Source: Streptomyces xanthophaeus
Lineage (GTDB): Bacteria; Actinomycetota; Actinomycetes; Streptomycetales; Streptomycetaceae
Direction of reading: 5' to 3'
Length of the DNA: 64,000 nucleotides
Assembly: GCF_000725805.1 (NCBI RefSeq)
Contig: NZ_JOFT01000040.1
Span: 1 to 64,000, forward strand
This document shows, piece after piece, positions 9,492 through 17,568 of this stretch. How positions within the stretch are numbered: position 1 is the stretch's first letter; every line of letters starts with the position of its first letter. Both the position numbers and the translations under genes were made by a program. A model generated the notes under the pieces. It searched no databases and was not told where the DNA came from. It saw only the letters and a list, made by a program, of their open reading frames with translations.

Positions 9492-10049
9492 TCAGCGCAG
9501 CCGGGCGACCCGGTAGACGGCGAGGGCTACGACGGCCAGCGCGGCCACCGCGTACAGCGCGGCCATCCGCCAGTCGGGGCGCAGTCCGCTGCCGCGGGCC
9601 GGGAGCCCGGGCCAGGTGTGGCCCACGCGGCGGGCGGCCATCATGCCCCAGCCGCCCGCGCAGCAGCTGATGAGGAAGCCGAGCATGGCGACCACGGCTC
9701 CGCCGTCGCCGAACTCGAAGGCGAGGGGGAAGGCGAACATCAGGGAGCCGGAGGCGGCGAGCATCACGATGGGGGCGATCTGCCACAGGCGCAGGCGGCG
9801 CTGCGGACGCAGTTCCACCTCGAATTCCGGACCTGAGGCGGCCGCGGCCTCGGCGGGGTCCGGTGCGTCCGGTCCGTCGGGGGTCAGGCGGGCGGGGTCC
9901 GCGGGCAGCCCGAGCCCGTCGGCCGCGCCGAGCACCTCGGCTCCGGCGGGCGTGCCGGAACCACCGGCGCCGCCCGGACCGTCGTGAAGCGTCGGGTCCG
10001 TTTGCCGCCGGGTGTCGTCCTGCCCGGTGTCGCGAGGGCCGGCCTCCAT
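9492..10049 (-). CDS. Hypothetical membrane protein between miaA and dapF
   Basis: I do not recognise a domain. The 185-aa protein has an acidic, Gly/Pro/Asp-rich N-terminal half (about 90 residues) followed by three hydrophobic segments: IAPIVMLAASGSLMFAFPLA, VVAMLGFLISCCAGGWGMM and MAALYAVAALAVVALAV. The start at 10049 (MEAGPRDTG) has GGGAGGG 8 nt upstream; a GTG two codons earlier and a longer frame to 10178 are alternatives. A gene of this kind sits at the same place in other streptomycetes, so it is conserved, but its function is unknown. Confidence 0.75.
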   Translation of the reverse strand: MEAGPRDTGQDDTRRQTDPTLHDGPGGAGGSGTPAGAEVLGAADGLGLPADPARLTPDGPDAPDPAEAAAASGPEFEVELRPQRRLRLWQIAPIVMLAASGSLMFAFPLAFEFGDGGAVVAMLGFLISCCAGGWGMMAARRVGHTWPGLPARGSGLRPDWRMAALYAVAALAVVALAVYRVARLR

Positions 10050-10182
10050 CGCCACGCGCCCTCCCCACTCGGACTTAGAACGCCGCATTCCTACTGCCGG
10101 TGACCGCACCGGCCGGAGTTTGATGATGGCACGGTCGCGGACCCCGGACGGGCGCCCGGAGCTTCCCGATGCCATCACGTGA

Positions 10183-11121
10183 TCAGGCTGTGACCGGTCG
10201 TTCGACCAACGACTGCGCGAGCCCGGGGAGTTCCCTCCGGTCGGCGGCCGCCCCGCTGAGCCAGTGGACCCGCGGGTCGCGGCGGAACCAGGAGTCCTGG
10301 CGGCGGGCGAACCGCTTGGTCGCGCGGACCGTCTCGGCCCGGGCCTCGTCCTCGGTGCACTGTCCGGCGAGGGCGGCCAGCACCTGCTGGTACCCCAGCG
10401 CCCTGGAGGCGGTGACTCCGTCGCGCAGTCCCCGGGCCTCCAGCGCGCGGACCTCGTCGACCAGCCCTTCGTCCCACATCCGGTCCACGCGCAGCGCGAT
10501 CCGCTCGTCGAGCTCGGGGCGGGCCACGTCGACGCCGATCTGCACGGTGTCGTAGACGGACTCGTGGCCGGGCAGGTTGGCGGTGAAGGGGCGGCCTGTG
10601 ATCTCGATGACCTCCAGCGCGCGGACGATGCGCCGGCCGTTGCTGGGCAGGATCGCCTGGGCCGCGGCCGGGTCGGCGGCGGCGAGGCGGGCGTGCAGGG
10701 CGCCGGGGCCGCGGAGCGTGACCTCCTCCTCCAGCCGCGCCCGGACCTCGGGGTCGGTGCCGGGGAACTCCATGGCGTCCAGGGCGCCGCGCACGTAGAG
10801 CCCGGACCCGCCGACGAGGACGGGGGTGCGGCCCTGCGCGAGCAGGGCGTCGATCTCGGCGCGGGCCAGGCGCTGGTACTCGGCGACGCTCGCGGTCTCG
10901 GTCACGTCCCAGATGTCGAGGAGGTGGTGCGGGACGCCGCCCCGCTCCCCCGCCGTCAGCTTGGCGGTGCCGATGTCCATCCCCCGGTACAGCTGCATGG
11001 AGTCGGCGTTGACGACTTCACCGCCGAAATGACGGGCCAGGGCGACGCCCAGATCGGACTTTCCGGCTGCCGTGGGACCGACGACGGCGATGACCCGCGG
11101 GGCGGGAGCTGCTTTCCTCAC
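10183..11121 (-). CDS. miaA: tRNA dimethylallyltransferase
   Basis: This 312-aa enzyme attaches a dimethylallyl group to A37 of tRNAs reading UNN codons. The P-loop GPTAAGKSDL is at the N-terminus, followed by NADSMQLYRGMDIGTAK (substrate-binding Asp/Ser and TAK motif) and HHLLDIWDV. The C-terminal region KRFARRQDSWFRRD matches the RQxTWFR motif. The start is GTG. Its product is the substrate of MiaB, encoded about 1.5 kb away on the same strand, so both steps of ms2i6A37 formation are in this window. Confidence 0.96.
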   Translation of the reverse strand: MRKAAPAPRVIAVVGPTAAGKSDLGVALARHFGGEVVNADSMQLYRGMDIGTAKLTAGERGGVPHHLLDIWDVTETASVAEYQRLARAEIDALLAQGRTPVLVGGSGLYVRGALDAMEFPGTDPEVRARLEEEVTLRGPGALHARLAAADPAAAQAILPSNGRRIVRALEVIEITGRPFTANLPGHESVYDTVQIGVDVARPELDERIALRVDRMWDEGLVDEVRALEARGLRDGVTASRALGYQQVLAALAGQCTEDEARAETVRATKRFARRQDSWFRRDPRVHWLSGAAADRRELPGLAQSLVERPVTA

Positions 11122-11267
11122 CGACCCAGTCTCTCAGCCCCCGGTCAAGACACGGGCACGTACCCGATCGGGTTACGTGACGGGTCCCGGTCGAGGTCGT
11201 TGCCCTGGCGGGGTTCCGCCGGGCGCACGCCCGGCGGGGACCCGGCGGAGGCCGGTCCGGCCAAGGC

Positions 11268-11293
11268 GGAACTTCACTCACACGAGTAGCGTT
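11268..11293 (+). promoter_or_regulatory. ECF-sigma-like promoter before the small acidic protein gene
   Basis: GGAAC at 11268-11272 is followed after exactly 18 nt by GTT at 11291-11293. This resembles the GGAAT-N18-GTT form used by SigR-type ECF sigma factors, with C in place of T. Transcription would begin near 11300, just before ATG 11306. Confidence 0.4.
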
Positions 11294-11305
11294 ATGGGAG
11301 TAGAC

Positions 11306-11521
11306 ATGGGCGTTTTTGATCGGTTTTTTCGTCGTAAGGACGAGGTTGCGACCGAGGAGGTCGCCGCCGAGGACCTGACGGCGGAGTCCGCAGCGGCCGA
11401 AGCGGCCGAGGCCGAGCCGGTTGCCGCGGAAGCTGCCCCGGTGGAAGCCGTGGAGATCCCGAAGCAGCAGTCGGCCGAGGTGGCGGCGGACAGCGAGACC
11501 GGCGAGGGCGCCCGTACGTAG
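11306..11521 (+). CDS. Small acidic protein of unknown function
   Basis: This 71-aa protein starts with a basic aromatic segment, MGVFDRFFRRKDE, and continues as an Ala/Glu/Val-rich, strongly acidic tail. There is no signal peptide or membrane segment. Similar streptomycete proteins have been labelled 'gliding motility protein', a label I would not trust functionally. ATG 11306 is chosen; the in-frame ATG at 11294 would lie inside the candidate -10 region. The antitoxin-like gene follows 24 nt downstream, so the two probably form one transcript. Confidence 0.65.
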   Translation: MGVFDRFFRRKDEVATEEVAAEDLTAESAAAEAAEAEPVAAEAAPVEAVEIPKQQSAEVAADSETGEGART

Positions 11522-11545
11522 CTACCCGCCAAGGGAAGGTGGCCC

Positions 11546-11791
11546 ATGGGCCTGCTGGACAATCTGAAGGCCAAGCTCGCTCCGGCGAAGGGCAAGGTCG
11601 GTGACCTCGCCCAGCAGCACGAGGGCAGGATCGGCGAGGGTCTGGACAAGGTCGCCAAGGCCGTGGATTCCAAGACCAAGGGCAAGTACAGCGGCCAGAT
11701 CACGAGCGGAACGGGCAAGGCGAAGGACGCCCTGGGGAAGATCGCGCACAAGGACACTCCCGGCGGGCCGACGCCGCCGGCGGCTCCCTGA
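11546..11791 (+). CDS. MT0933-type antitoxin family protein
   Basis: This 81-aa, lysine-rich protein (MGLLDNLKAKLAPAKGKVGDLAQQH...) matches the family named after Mycobacterium MT0933, a putative antitoxin. GKYSGQITSGTGKAKDALGKI is the characteristic middle. A ribosome site GGGAAGG precedes the ATG. No toxin-like gene lies next to it: the upstream partner is the small acidic protein. The antitoxin role is therefore a family label, not something the local sequence supports. Confidence 0.75.
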   Translation: MGLLDNLKAKLAPAKGKVGDLAQQHEGRIGEGLDKVAKAVDSKTKGKYSGQITSGTGKAKDALGKIAHKDTPGGPTPPAAP

Positions 11792-11800
11792 CGCGGTACC

Positions 11801-11838
11801 GGAAGGGGCGCGGGACCAGGTGGTCCCGCGCCCCTTCC
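11801..11838. terminator. Perfect 36-nt palindromic hairpin
   Basis: Arms 11801-11818 (GGAAGGGGCGCGGGACCA) and 11821-11838 are exact inverted copies with only GG between them. It lies 9 nt after the antitoxin stop codon and 39 nt from the end of the convergent dioxygenase-like gene. There is no T-run, as is common for streptomycete terminators. Confidence 0.8.
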
Positions 11839-11877
11839 GCGTGCCCGGGCGGGGTCCTGAGAGGCCCGGCCCCGCCC

Positions 11878-12585
11878 TCAGGACCAGGCGGCGACGAAGT
11901 AGCCCACGCCGTACGGTGCGTCCTCGTAGAGCAGCCGGCCGTCCAGCCCGGCGCCCTCGGCCGCCCCGGCCAGCACCTGCCAGGGCGCCCGGCCGGCGGC
12001 CTGGAGCTCCGCGGCGAGCCCGGCGTCCAGCCCGGCGAGCGCGGCCGTGTCGGCCGCGCCCAGGGCGCGGGCGGCGCCCGCGTCGAAGGCGGCGGCGCGT
12101 TCGTCGAGGTAGCCGGGGGCCTTCAGCGTCCGGCAGGCACTGCCGTCGCCCATCACGAGCAGCGCCACGCGCCCGTCGCGCCCGGCGAGCTCGCGCCCGG
12201 CCGCCAGACAGCGGGGGGTGTCCAGCGACTCCCCCACGCCGAGCCCCTCGACGGGGGCGGCGCCCCAGCTTGCGTGCCGCAGCAGCCAGGCGCCGACCGC
12301 CAGCGGGGCGGGCAGCAGGCGCGGGCCCTCCTCGCCGTCCCCGAGCTGGACGTCGGCATCGACACCGAAGCCGCGGAAGGTGCCGCGGGCACCCGGCGGG
12401 TAGGCCCCCTCGTGCTCCGGGCCGGCGGAGCCGACGACCACGAGCAGGTCGGGCCGGGAGGCGGCGAGCACTGCGAGCGCGTCGGAGCACGCGGTGCGGG
12501 CGTCGCCGAGTTCGGCGGCGGCCCCCGCGGCGACCTCCGGCACGAGCAGCGGCGGGGCGGGACAGACTGCGGCGGCTACGAGCAT
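11878..12585 (-). CDS. Class III extradiol dioxygenase-like protein
   Basis: This 235-aa protein resembles the LigB-type fold (MLVAAAVCPAPPLLVPEV, VVVGSAGPEHEGAYPPG, LLVMGDGSACRTLKAPGYLDER). Streptomycete annotations call it a class III extradiol dioxygenase subunit-B-like protein. The position next to miaB is conserved in relatives I remember, which suggests a housekeeping role rather than aromatic degradation; actual ring-cleaving activity is unproven. The start at 12585 is the first Met of the conserved N-terminus; the ribosome site is weak. The gap to miaB upstream is only 34 nt, so the two may be cotranscribed. Confidence 0.75.
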   Translation of the reverse strand: MLVAAAVCPAPPLLVPEVAAGAAAELGDARTACSDALAVLAASRPDLLVVVGSAGPEHEGAYPPGARGTFRGFGVDADVQLGDGEEGPRLLPAPLAVGAWLLRHASWGAAPVEGLGVGESLDTPRCLAAGRELAGRDGRVALLVMGDGSACRTLKAPGYLDERAAAFDAGAARALGAADTAALAGLDAGLAAELQAAGRAPWQVLAGAAEGAGLDGRLLYEDAPYGVGYFVAAWS

Positions 12586-12619
12586 GATCCGCAGCCTAGC
12601 CGCCCCCGGTGGACGGCGG

Positions 12620-14137
12620 TCAGTCGATCGCGCAGCCGGAGGTGACGGCCGGCAGGGGCGCCGGGACGCCCAGGGTCGGGATGCCCAGCATGACGCCCGC
12701 GGGTCCGGCCGGGGCGGCGTTGCGCTTCTCCCAGGCGTCTCCGGCCCGGGTGCGGCGCACGGACAGGGTCGGGCCCTCGGCCAGCAGGTGGTGGGGGGCC
12801 GCGTAGGTGATGTCCACCGTGACCACGTCGCCCGGGCGCACCTCCGCCTCCGGCTTGGTGAAGTGCACCAGGCGGTTGTCGGGGGCGCGGCCGGAGAGGC
12901 GGTGCGTGGCGCCGTCCTTGCGGCCCTCGCCCTCGGCGACCATGACCTCCAGGGTGCGGCCGACCTGCTTCTTGTTCTCCTCCCAGGAGATCTCCTCCTG
13001 GAGGGCGACCAGGCGCATGTAGCGGTCCTGCACGACCTCCTTGGGGATCTGCCCGTCCATGTCCGCGGCGGGGGTGCCGGGGCGCTTGGAGTACTGGAAG
13101 GTGAAGGCGTTCGCGAAGCGGGCCTCGCGGACGGTGTGCATCGTCTGCTGGAAGTCCTCCTCCGTCTCACCGGGGAAGCCCACGATGATGTCGGTGGAGA
13201 TCGCCGCGTGCGGGATCGCGGCGCGGACCTTCTCGATGATGCCGAGGAAGCGCTCCTGGCGGTACGAGCGGCGCATCGCCTTCAGGATCGGGTCCGAGCC
13301 CGACTGGAGCGGCATGTGCAGCTGCGGCATCACGTTCGGGGTCTCGGCCATGGCCGCGATCACGTCGTCGGTGAAGTCGCGCGGGTGCGGGGAGGTGAAG
13401 CGGACCCGCTCCAGGCCCTCGATCTGGCCGCAGGCGCGCAGCAGCTTGCTGAAGGCCTCGCGGTCGCCGAGGTCGGAGCCGTAGGCGTTCACGTTCTGGC
13501 CGAGCAGGGTGATCTCCGAGACGCCCTCGGCGACCAGCGCCTCCACCTCGGCGAGGATGTCGCCGGGACGGCGGTCCTCCTCCTTGCCGCGCAGCGCGGG
13601 CACGATGCAGAAGGTGCAGGTGTTGTTGCAGCCGACGGAGATCGAGACCCAGGCGGCGTACGCGGACTCGCGGCGGGTCGGGAGCGTGGAGGGGAAGGCC
13701 TCCAGCGACTCGGCGATCTCGACCTGCGCCTCTTCCTGGATCCGGGCGCGCTCCAGCAGCACGGGGAGCTTGCCGATGTTGTGCGTGCCGAAGACGACGT
13801 CGACCCAGGGGGCCCGCTTGACGATCGTGTCGCGGTCCTTCTGGGCGAGGCAGCCGCCGACGGCGATCTGCATGCCGGGACGCTTGGTCTTCATCGGGGC
13901 GAGGCGGCCGAGGTTGCCGTACAGCTTGTTGTCGGCGTTCTCACGGACGGCGCAGGTGTTGAAGACCACGACGTCGGCGTCCCCGTCGGAGCCCTCGGGC
14001 GCGCGGACGTAGCCCGCGTCCTCCAGCAGACCGGAGAGTCGCTCGGAGTCGTGCACGTTCATCTGGCACCCGTAGGTGCGCACCTCGTAAGTTCCCTTAA
14101 GGTCCACTGCAAGGCTCCGGTCGCTGCTGCTGGTCAT
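12620..14137 (-). CDS. miaB: tRNA-2-methylthio-N6-dimethylallyladenosine synthase
   Basis: This 505-aa radical-SAM methylthiotransferase adds the 2-methylthio group to i6A37 of tRNA. The N-terminal UPF0004 domain carries [28 protein letters not shown] and VGGCLAQKD (second cluster cysteines). The radical SAM motif is [11 protein letters not shown], and the last ~70 residues form a TRAM domain. The start ([11 protein letters not shown]) is chosen from family similarity; the ribosome site is weak. It is divergent from the TAXI gene. Confidence 0.95.
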   Translation of the reverse strand: MTSSSDRSLAVDLKGTYEVRTYGCQMNVHDSERLSGLLEDAGYVRAPEGSDGDADVVVFNTCAVRENADNKLYGNLGRLAPMKTKRPGMQIAVGGCLAQKDRDTIVKRAPWVDVVFGTHNIGKLPVLLERARIQEEAQVEIAESLEAFPSTLPTRRESAYAAWVSISVGCNNTCTFCIVPALRGKEEDRRPGDILAEVEALVAEGVSEITLLGQNVNAYGSDLGDREAFSKLLRACGQIEGLERVRFTSPHPRDFTDDVIAAMAETPNVMPQLHMPLQSGSDPILKAMRRSYRQERFLGIIEKVRAAIPHAAISTDIIVGFPGETEEDFQQTMHTVREARFANAFTFQYSKRPGTPAADMDGQIPKEVVQDRYMRLVALQEEISWEENKKQVGRTLEVMVAEGEGRKDGATHRLSGRAPDNRLVHFTKPEAEVRPGDVVTVDITYAAPHHLLAEGPTLSVRRTRAGDAWEKRNAAPAGPAGVMLGIPTLGVPAPLPAVTSGCAID

Positions 14138-14183
14138 GCAACAAGGGTAGGTGCTGCCGTGGCGGCCTCCGGTCCCCCGGCCC

Positions 14184-14212
14184 GTGACAGGAGTGCGGCC
14201 GGGTGGCAGGAT
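14184..14212 (+). promoter_or_regulatory. Candidate leaderless promoter of the TAXI gene
   Basis: GTGACA (14184-14189), a 17-nt spacer and CAGGAT (14207-14212) end 7 nt before ATG 14220. The expected start of transcription therefore falls on or next to the start codon. Confidence 0.45.
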
Positions 14213-14219
14213 CGCGGAC

Positions 14220-15215
14220 ATGCCTCTCGTACCGCCCCGGATCAGCAGGCGCCGCGCCCTGCAGGGGATCGTGGCGGCGCTGACGGTCCTGGCTGCCCTG
14301 GTGTGGTGGCTGCGGCCCTTCGGGGAGCCGGAGCTCACGGGTGAGCTGACCTTCAGTACGGGCGTGCGGACCGGGGTGTACCACCGGTACGGGCAGCTGC
14401 TGGAGGAGGAGCTGGGGCAGAACATGCCCGGGGTCTCGGTCCGGCTGGAGACCAGCGAGGGCTCGCAGCAGAACCTCCAGCGGGTGGCCGCAGGTGAGGC
14501 CGACTTCACGGTGGCGACGGCCGACGCGGTCGCCAAGTACCGGCTCGACGGGAAGCCCGGGGCCCAGCAGCTGCGCGGTCTCGCGCGGCTCTACGACGAC
14601 TACGTGCAGCTGGTGGTGCCCGCCGGGTCCCCGGTGCAGTCGGCCCGCGACCTGCGGGGCAAGCGGGTCGCCGTCGGCCAGCCGGGGTCCGGGGTGCGGC
14701 TCATCTCGGAGCGGCTGCTGACGGCGGCGAAGCTGGACCCGGCGAAGGACCTCACCGCGGTGTCCATAGGGATCGACACCATGCCGGCCGAGCTGGAGGC
14801 CGGGCGGATCGACGCGTTCTTCTGGTCCGGCGGCCTGCCGACCAATGCGGTCCGCGAGCTGTCGGAGCGGTTCGACATCCGGCTGGTGCAGCTCGGGGAC
14901 CTGGTGGAGCAGCTCCAGGACAGCGGGAGCCCGGCACGGTACTACCGGGCCGCGGTGATGCCCCAGGACGCGTACGCGCTGGCGCGCAACACGAGCGCGG
15001 TGGCGACGGTGGCCGTTCCGAACCTGCTGGTGACCACGGAGGGCACCGACCCCGAGCTCACGGAGCAGTTCACCCGGACCGTGCTCCTCAGCCGCGACCG
15101 CATCGGGCACCAGGTGCACGCGGCGCAGCTGGTGGACCTGCGGACGGCCATCTACACGGACCCGCTTGACCTGCACGAGGGCGCGGGCCGGTACTACCGC
15201 TCGGTCAAGCCCTGA
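14220..15215 (+). CDS. TAXI family TRAP-type solute-binding protein
   Basis: This 331-aa protein has one N-terminal membrane anchor ([22 protein letters not shown]) and a periplasmic-binding-like domain with TAXI hallmarks: [55 protein letters not shown] and [20 protein letters not shown] proteins normally bind carboxylates such as glutamate for a TRAP permease, but no DctQ or DctM gene is near. A sensory or stand-alone role is therefore possible. It is probably transcribed alone as a leaderless mRNA. Confidence 0.85.
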   Translation: MPLVPPRISRRRALQGIVAALTVLAALVWWLRPFGEPELTGELTFSTGVRTGVYHRYGQLLEEELGQNMPGVSVRLETSEGSQQNLQRVAAGEADFTVATADAVAKYRLDGKPGAQQLRGLARLYDDYVQLVVPAGSPVQSARDLRGKRVAVGQPGSGVRLISERLLTAAKLDPAKDLTAVSIGIDTMPAELEAGRIDAFFWSGGLPTNAVRELSERFDIRLVQLGDLVEQLQDSGSPARYYRAAVMPQDAYALARNTSAVATVAVPNLLVTTEGTDPELTEQFTRTVLLSRDRIGHQVHAAQLVDLRTAIYTDPLDLHEGAGRYYRSVKP

Positions 15216-15243
15216 CGGGCGCTTCCCGCCCGCCGCACCGGCT

Positions 15244-16230
15244 TCAGGACGGCAGCAGCATCAGCGCCGCCGCGGCCGCACCGATCAGTCCGGCGTGGGT
15301 GCCCAGGGCCGCCGGGACCACCTGGAGGTCCCGGACGAAGGAGAGCGTCGCGTAGGACGCGAGGTGGCTGCGGATCGGCGCGAAGAGGGTGTCGCCCGAG
15401 GCGGCGACGCCGCCGCCGATGACCGCGATGTCCGTCTCGACGAGGGTCGCCGTCGCCGCGATGGCGGCGGCCAGGGCGCGGCCCGCCCGGTCGAAGGCGG
15501 CCAGGGCGACCGGGTCCCCGGCCGCGGCCGCGGCGGCCACGCCCGCCGCCGTGGCGTCGTCGGCCGGGATCCAGCCCTGGGCCAGGGCCCAGGCCGCGAT
15601 GGCGGTGCCCGAGGCGATGGACTCGACGCAGCCGTGGCCGCCGCAGACGCAGGGGTCGCCGTCGAAGGCCACGCTCATGTGACCGATGTGGCCCGCGTTG
15701 CCGGTGGGGCCGGGGTGGAGCTGGTTGTTCAGGACGAGGCCGCCGCCCACACCGGTGGAGACGACCATGCAGAGCGCGTTCGCGTGGCCCCGGGCGGCGC
15801 CGAGCCAGTGCTCGGCGGCGGTCATCGCCACCCCGTCCCCGGCCAGTACGGCGGGGACGTCGGCGCCGTGGGCCGCCAGCTGCTCCGAGACGCGGGCCAG
15901 GAGCGGGAACTCCCGCCAGGCCCCGATGTTGACGGGGCTCACGGTGCCCCGGGAGGCGTCCACCGGCCCCGCGCTGCCGATCCCGCAGCGGACCGCCGAG
16001 GACCACAGGGGCGAGCCGGACAGGTCCGCGACGACCTCGGTCACCGCCGCCATGACCGCCTCCGCGTCCCCGCCGCGGGGGGTCGGGGTGCGGGTGGTGG
16101 CCGTCATCGTCCCGTCGGGGTGCACCAGCGCCCCGGCGATCTTCGTACCGCCGATGTCGATCGCCACCGTGGGGCCGGTGGCCGAGGCCGCGGCACGCGG
16201 TGCGGGGAAGGGGGCGGTGGGGGTGATCAC
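15244..16230 (-). CDS. ROK family sugar kinase
   Basis: This 328-aa kinase has the ROK layout: N-terminal phosphate-binding AIDIGGTKIAGALV, VSTGVGGGLVLN, and the zinc-binding signature GHIGHMSVAFDGDPCVCGGHGCVES with one His and three Cys. ROK kinases phosphorylate glucose, mannose, GlcNAc or ManNAc; the sequence alone does not tell which. It lies 22 nt downstream of the LacI regulator gene on the same strand and opposite a GH5/GH85 pair, so a sugar freed by those enzymes is a reasonable substrate guess. Confidence 0.9.
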   Translation of the reverse strand: MITPTAPFPAPRAAASATGPTVAIDIGGTKIAGALVHPDGTMTATTRTPTPRGGDAEAVMAAVTEVVADLSGSPLWSSAVRCGIGSAGPVDASRGTVSPVNIGAWREFPLLARVSEQLAAHGADVPAVLAGDGVAMTAAEHWLGAARGHANALCMVVSTGVGGGLVLNNQLHPGPTGNAGHIGHMSVAFDGDPCVCGGHGCVESIASGTAIAAWALAQGWIPADDATAAGVAAAAAAGDPVALAAFDRAGRALAAAIAATATLVETDIAVIGGGVAASGDTLFAPIRSHLASYATLSFVRDLQVVPAALGTHAGLIGAAAAALMLLPS

Positions 16231-16252
16231 GGTGGCGGCTCCAGGAATGGGG

Positions 16253-17371
16253 TCAGGATTCAGTATGCGCCGGGGGCGGCGCCGTGCTCTCGCGGGGCTC
16301 GAGCCGGGGCCGCTCGCTCGCGCGGACCCGGGGCGGGTTCCCGGCGAGCAGCGCGAGGAGCTCCTGCGCGGCGAGCCGCCCGAATCCCGCGGTGTCGCGC
16401 ACCAGGGCGGTGAGCCGGGGGTGGGTGACCCGGCAGAGCGCGGAATCGTCCCAGGCCACGATCGAGAGCCTGGCCGGTACGGGTACGCCCAGCTCGGCGG
16501 CGACCGCGCTGCCCGCGACGGCCATCACGTCGTTGTCGTAGATCAGGGCGGTGGGGGGCGCGGGCTCGGCGAGGACCCGGCGGGTGGCCGCCGCGCCCTC
16601 GGCGTCGGAGTAGTCGGTGACCACCGAGCGCACCCGGTCCGGGCCGAGCCCGCGCCGCGCCGCCTCCGTGCGCAGGGACTCCATCCGGCGGGCCGTGTGG
16701 GCCAGGTCCGGCAGCCCGGCGACATGCACGATCCGGCGGTGGCCGAGCCCGTACAGGTGGCCGAGGACCTCGGCCATGGCCCCGGCGTCGTCCGCGCCGA
16801 CCGAGGAGACGGCGACGGCTGCGGCGACGGGTGCGACGCCGGCAGCGGGGCCCGTCTGCGGGGCCGTCGCCGGGGAGGCAGCAGCCGGGGGCGGCCCGGC
16901 GGGCCCGGCCTCGCCGACGGTGACCGCGGGCAGGCCCAGCTCCTCCAGAAGCGCCGGGCGGGGGTCGTGCGTACGCGGGTCGACGACGAGTACGCCGTCC
17001 ACGCGCCGTTCGGCCCACCAGCGGCGGTAGAGGACGCATTCCGCCTCGACGTCGTCCACCACCTGGAACAGCAAGGCGGTCCGGGAGGCGGAGAGCACCT
17101 CCTGGATGCCCGAGACGAGCTGGAGGAAGAAGGATTCGACGCCGAGGGTGTGCGCGGGCCGGGGCAGGACCAGGCCCACCGCGCCGGAGCGTTCACCGGA
17201 CAGGGCGCGGGCCGCGCTGTTGGGCTGCCAGCCGAGCTCCTCGGCGACCCGGCGGATCCGGGCGCGGGTGTCCGGGGAGACGCCCGGGCGGCCGTTGAGC
17301 GCGAAGGAGACGGCGCTCTGCGACACCCCGGCCCGGCGGGCTATGTCCTTGATGGTGGGTCTGCGGGCCAT
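16253..17371 (-). CDS. LacI family transcriptional regulator
   Basis: This 372-aa repressor has an N-terminal LacI helix-turn-helix (MARRPTIKDIARRAGVSQSAVSFALNGRPGVSPDTRARI) with hinge region WQPNSAARALSG, then a periplasmic-binding-like sensor domain. About 40 residues rich in Ala/Pro/Gly interrupt the sensor domain around residues 165-205, making it longer than the usual 330-345 aa. The start at 17371 has AGGCAGG upstream; 73 more in-frame residues exist but are not protein-like. It is divergent from GH5-GH85 and followed by the ROK kinase, so it probably controls both units. I found no clear central-CG operator palindrome in the gap. Confidence 0.9.
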   Translation of the reverse strand: MARRPTIKDIARRAGVSQSAVSFALNGRPGVSPDTRARIRRVAEELGWQPNSAARALSGERSGAVGLVLPRPAHTLGVESFFLQLVSGIQEVLSASRTALLFQVVDDVEAECVLYRRWWAERRVDGVLVVDPRTHDPRPALLEELGLPAVTVGEAGPAGPPPAAASPATAPQTGPAAGVAPVAAAVAVSSVGADDAGAMAEVLGHLYGLGHRRIVHVAGLPDLAHTARRMESLRTEAARRGLGPDRVRSVVTDYSDAEGAAATRRVLAEPAPPTALIYDNDVMAVAGSAVAAELGVPVPARLSIVAWDDSALCRVTHPRLTALVRDTAGFGRLAAQELLALLAGNPPRVRASERPRLEPRESTAPPPAHTES

Positions 17372-17568
17372 GACCTGCCTCGTCGTCCTCGGGGAGCTGC
17401 TGAACCGCATTAGCTCACCCCGGGCCGCGCCGCCGCTACCCCCCGCCATCGGGACTGAAGCGGATAAGTGGCCGGGGAAACTGCCCTGTTGACTTCCGCA
17501 CCGGCGGGGCGTCAGGTTGTGGGGCACGCGGTGACTGCCCCAGGACCCCCAGGACCCCAGGACTCCCC

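Noticed and set aside
17372..17568. LacI operator palindrome in the LacI/GH5 gap
   Set aside because: I searched by eye for a symmetric CG-centred site and found only short 4-bp symmetries; TTGACT-N17-TCAGGT is possible as a promoter but weak.
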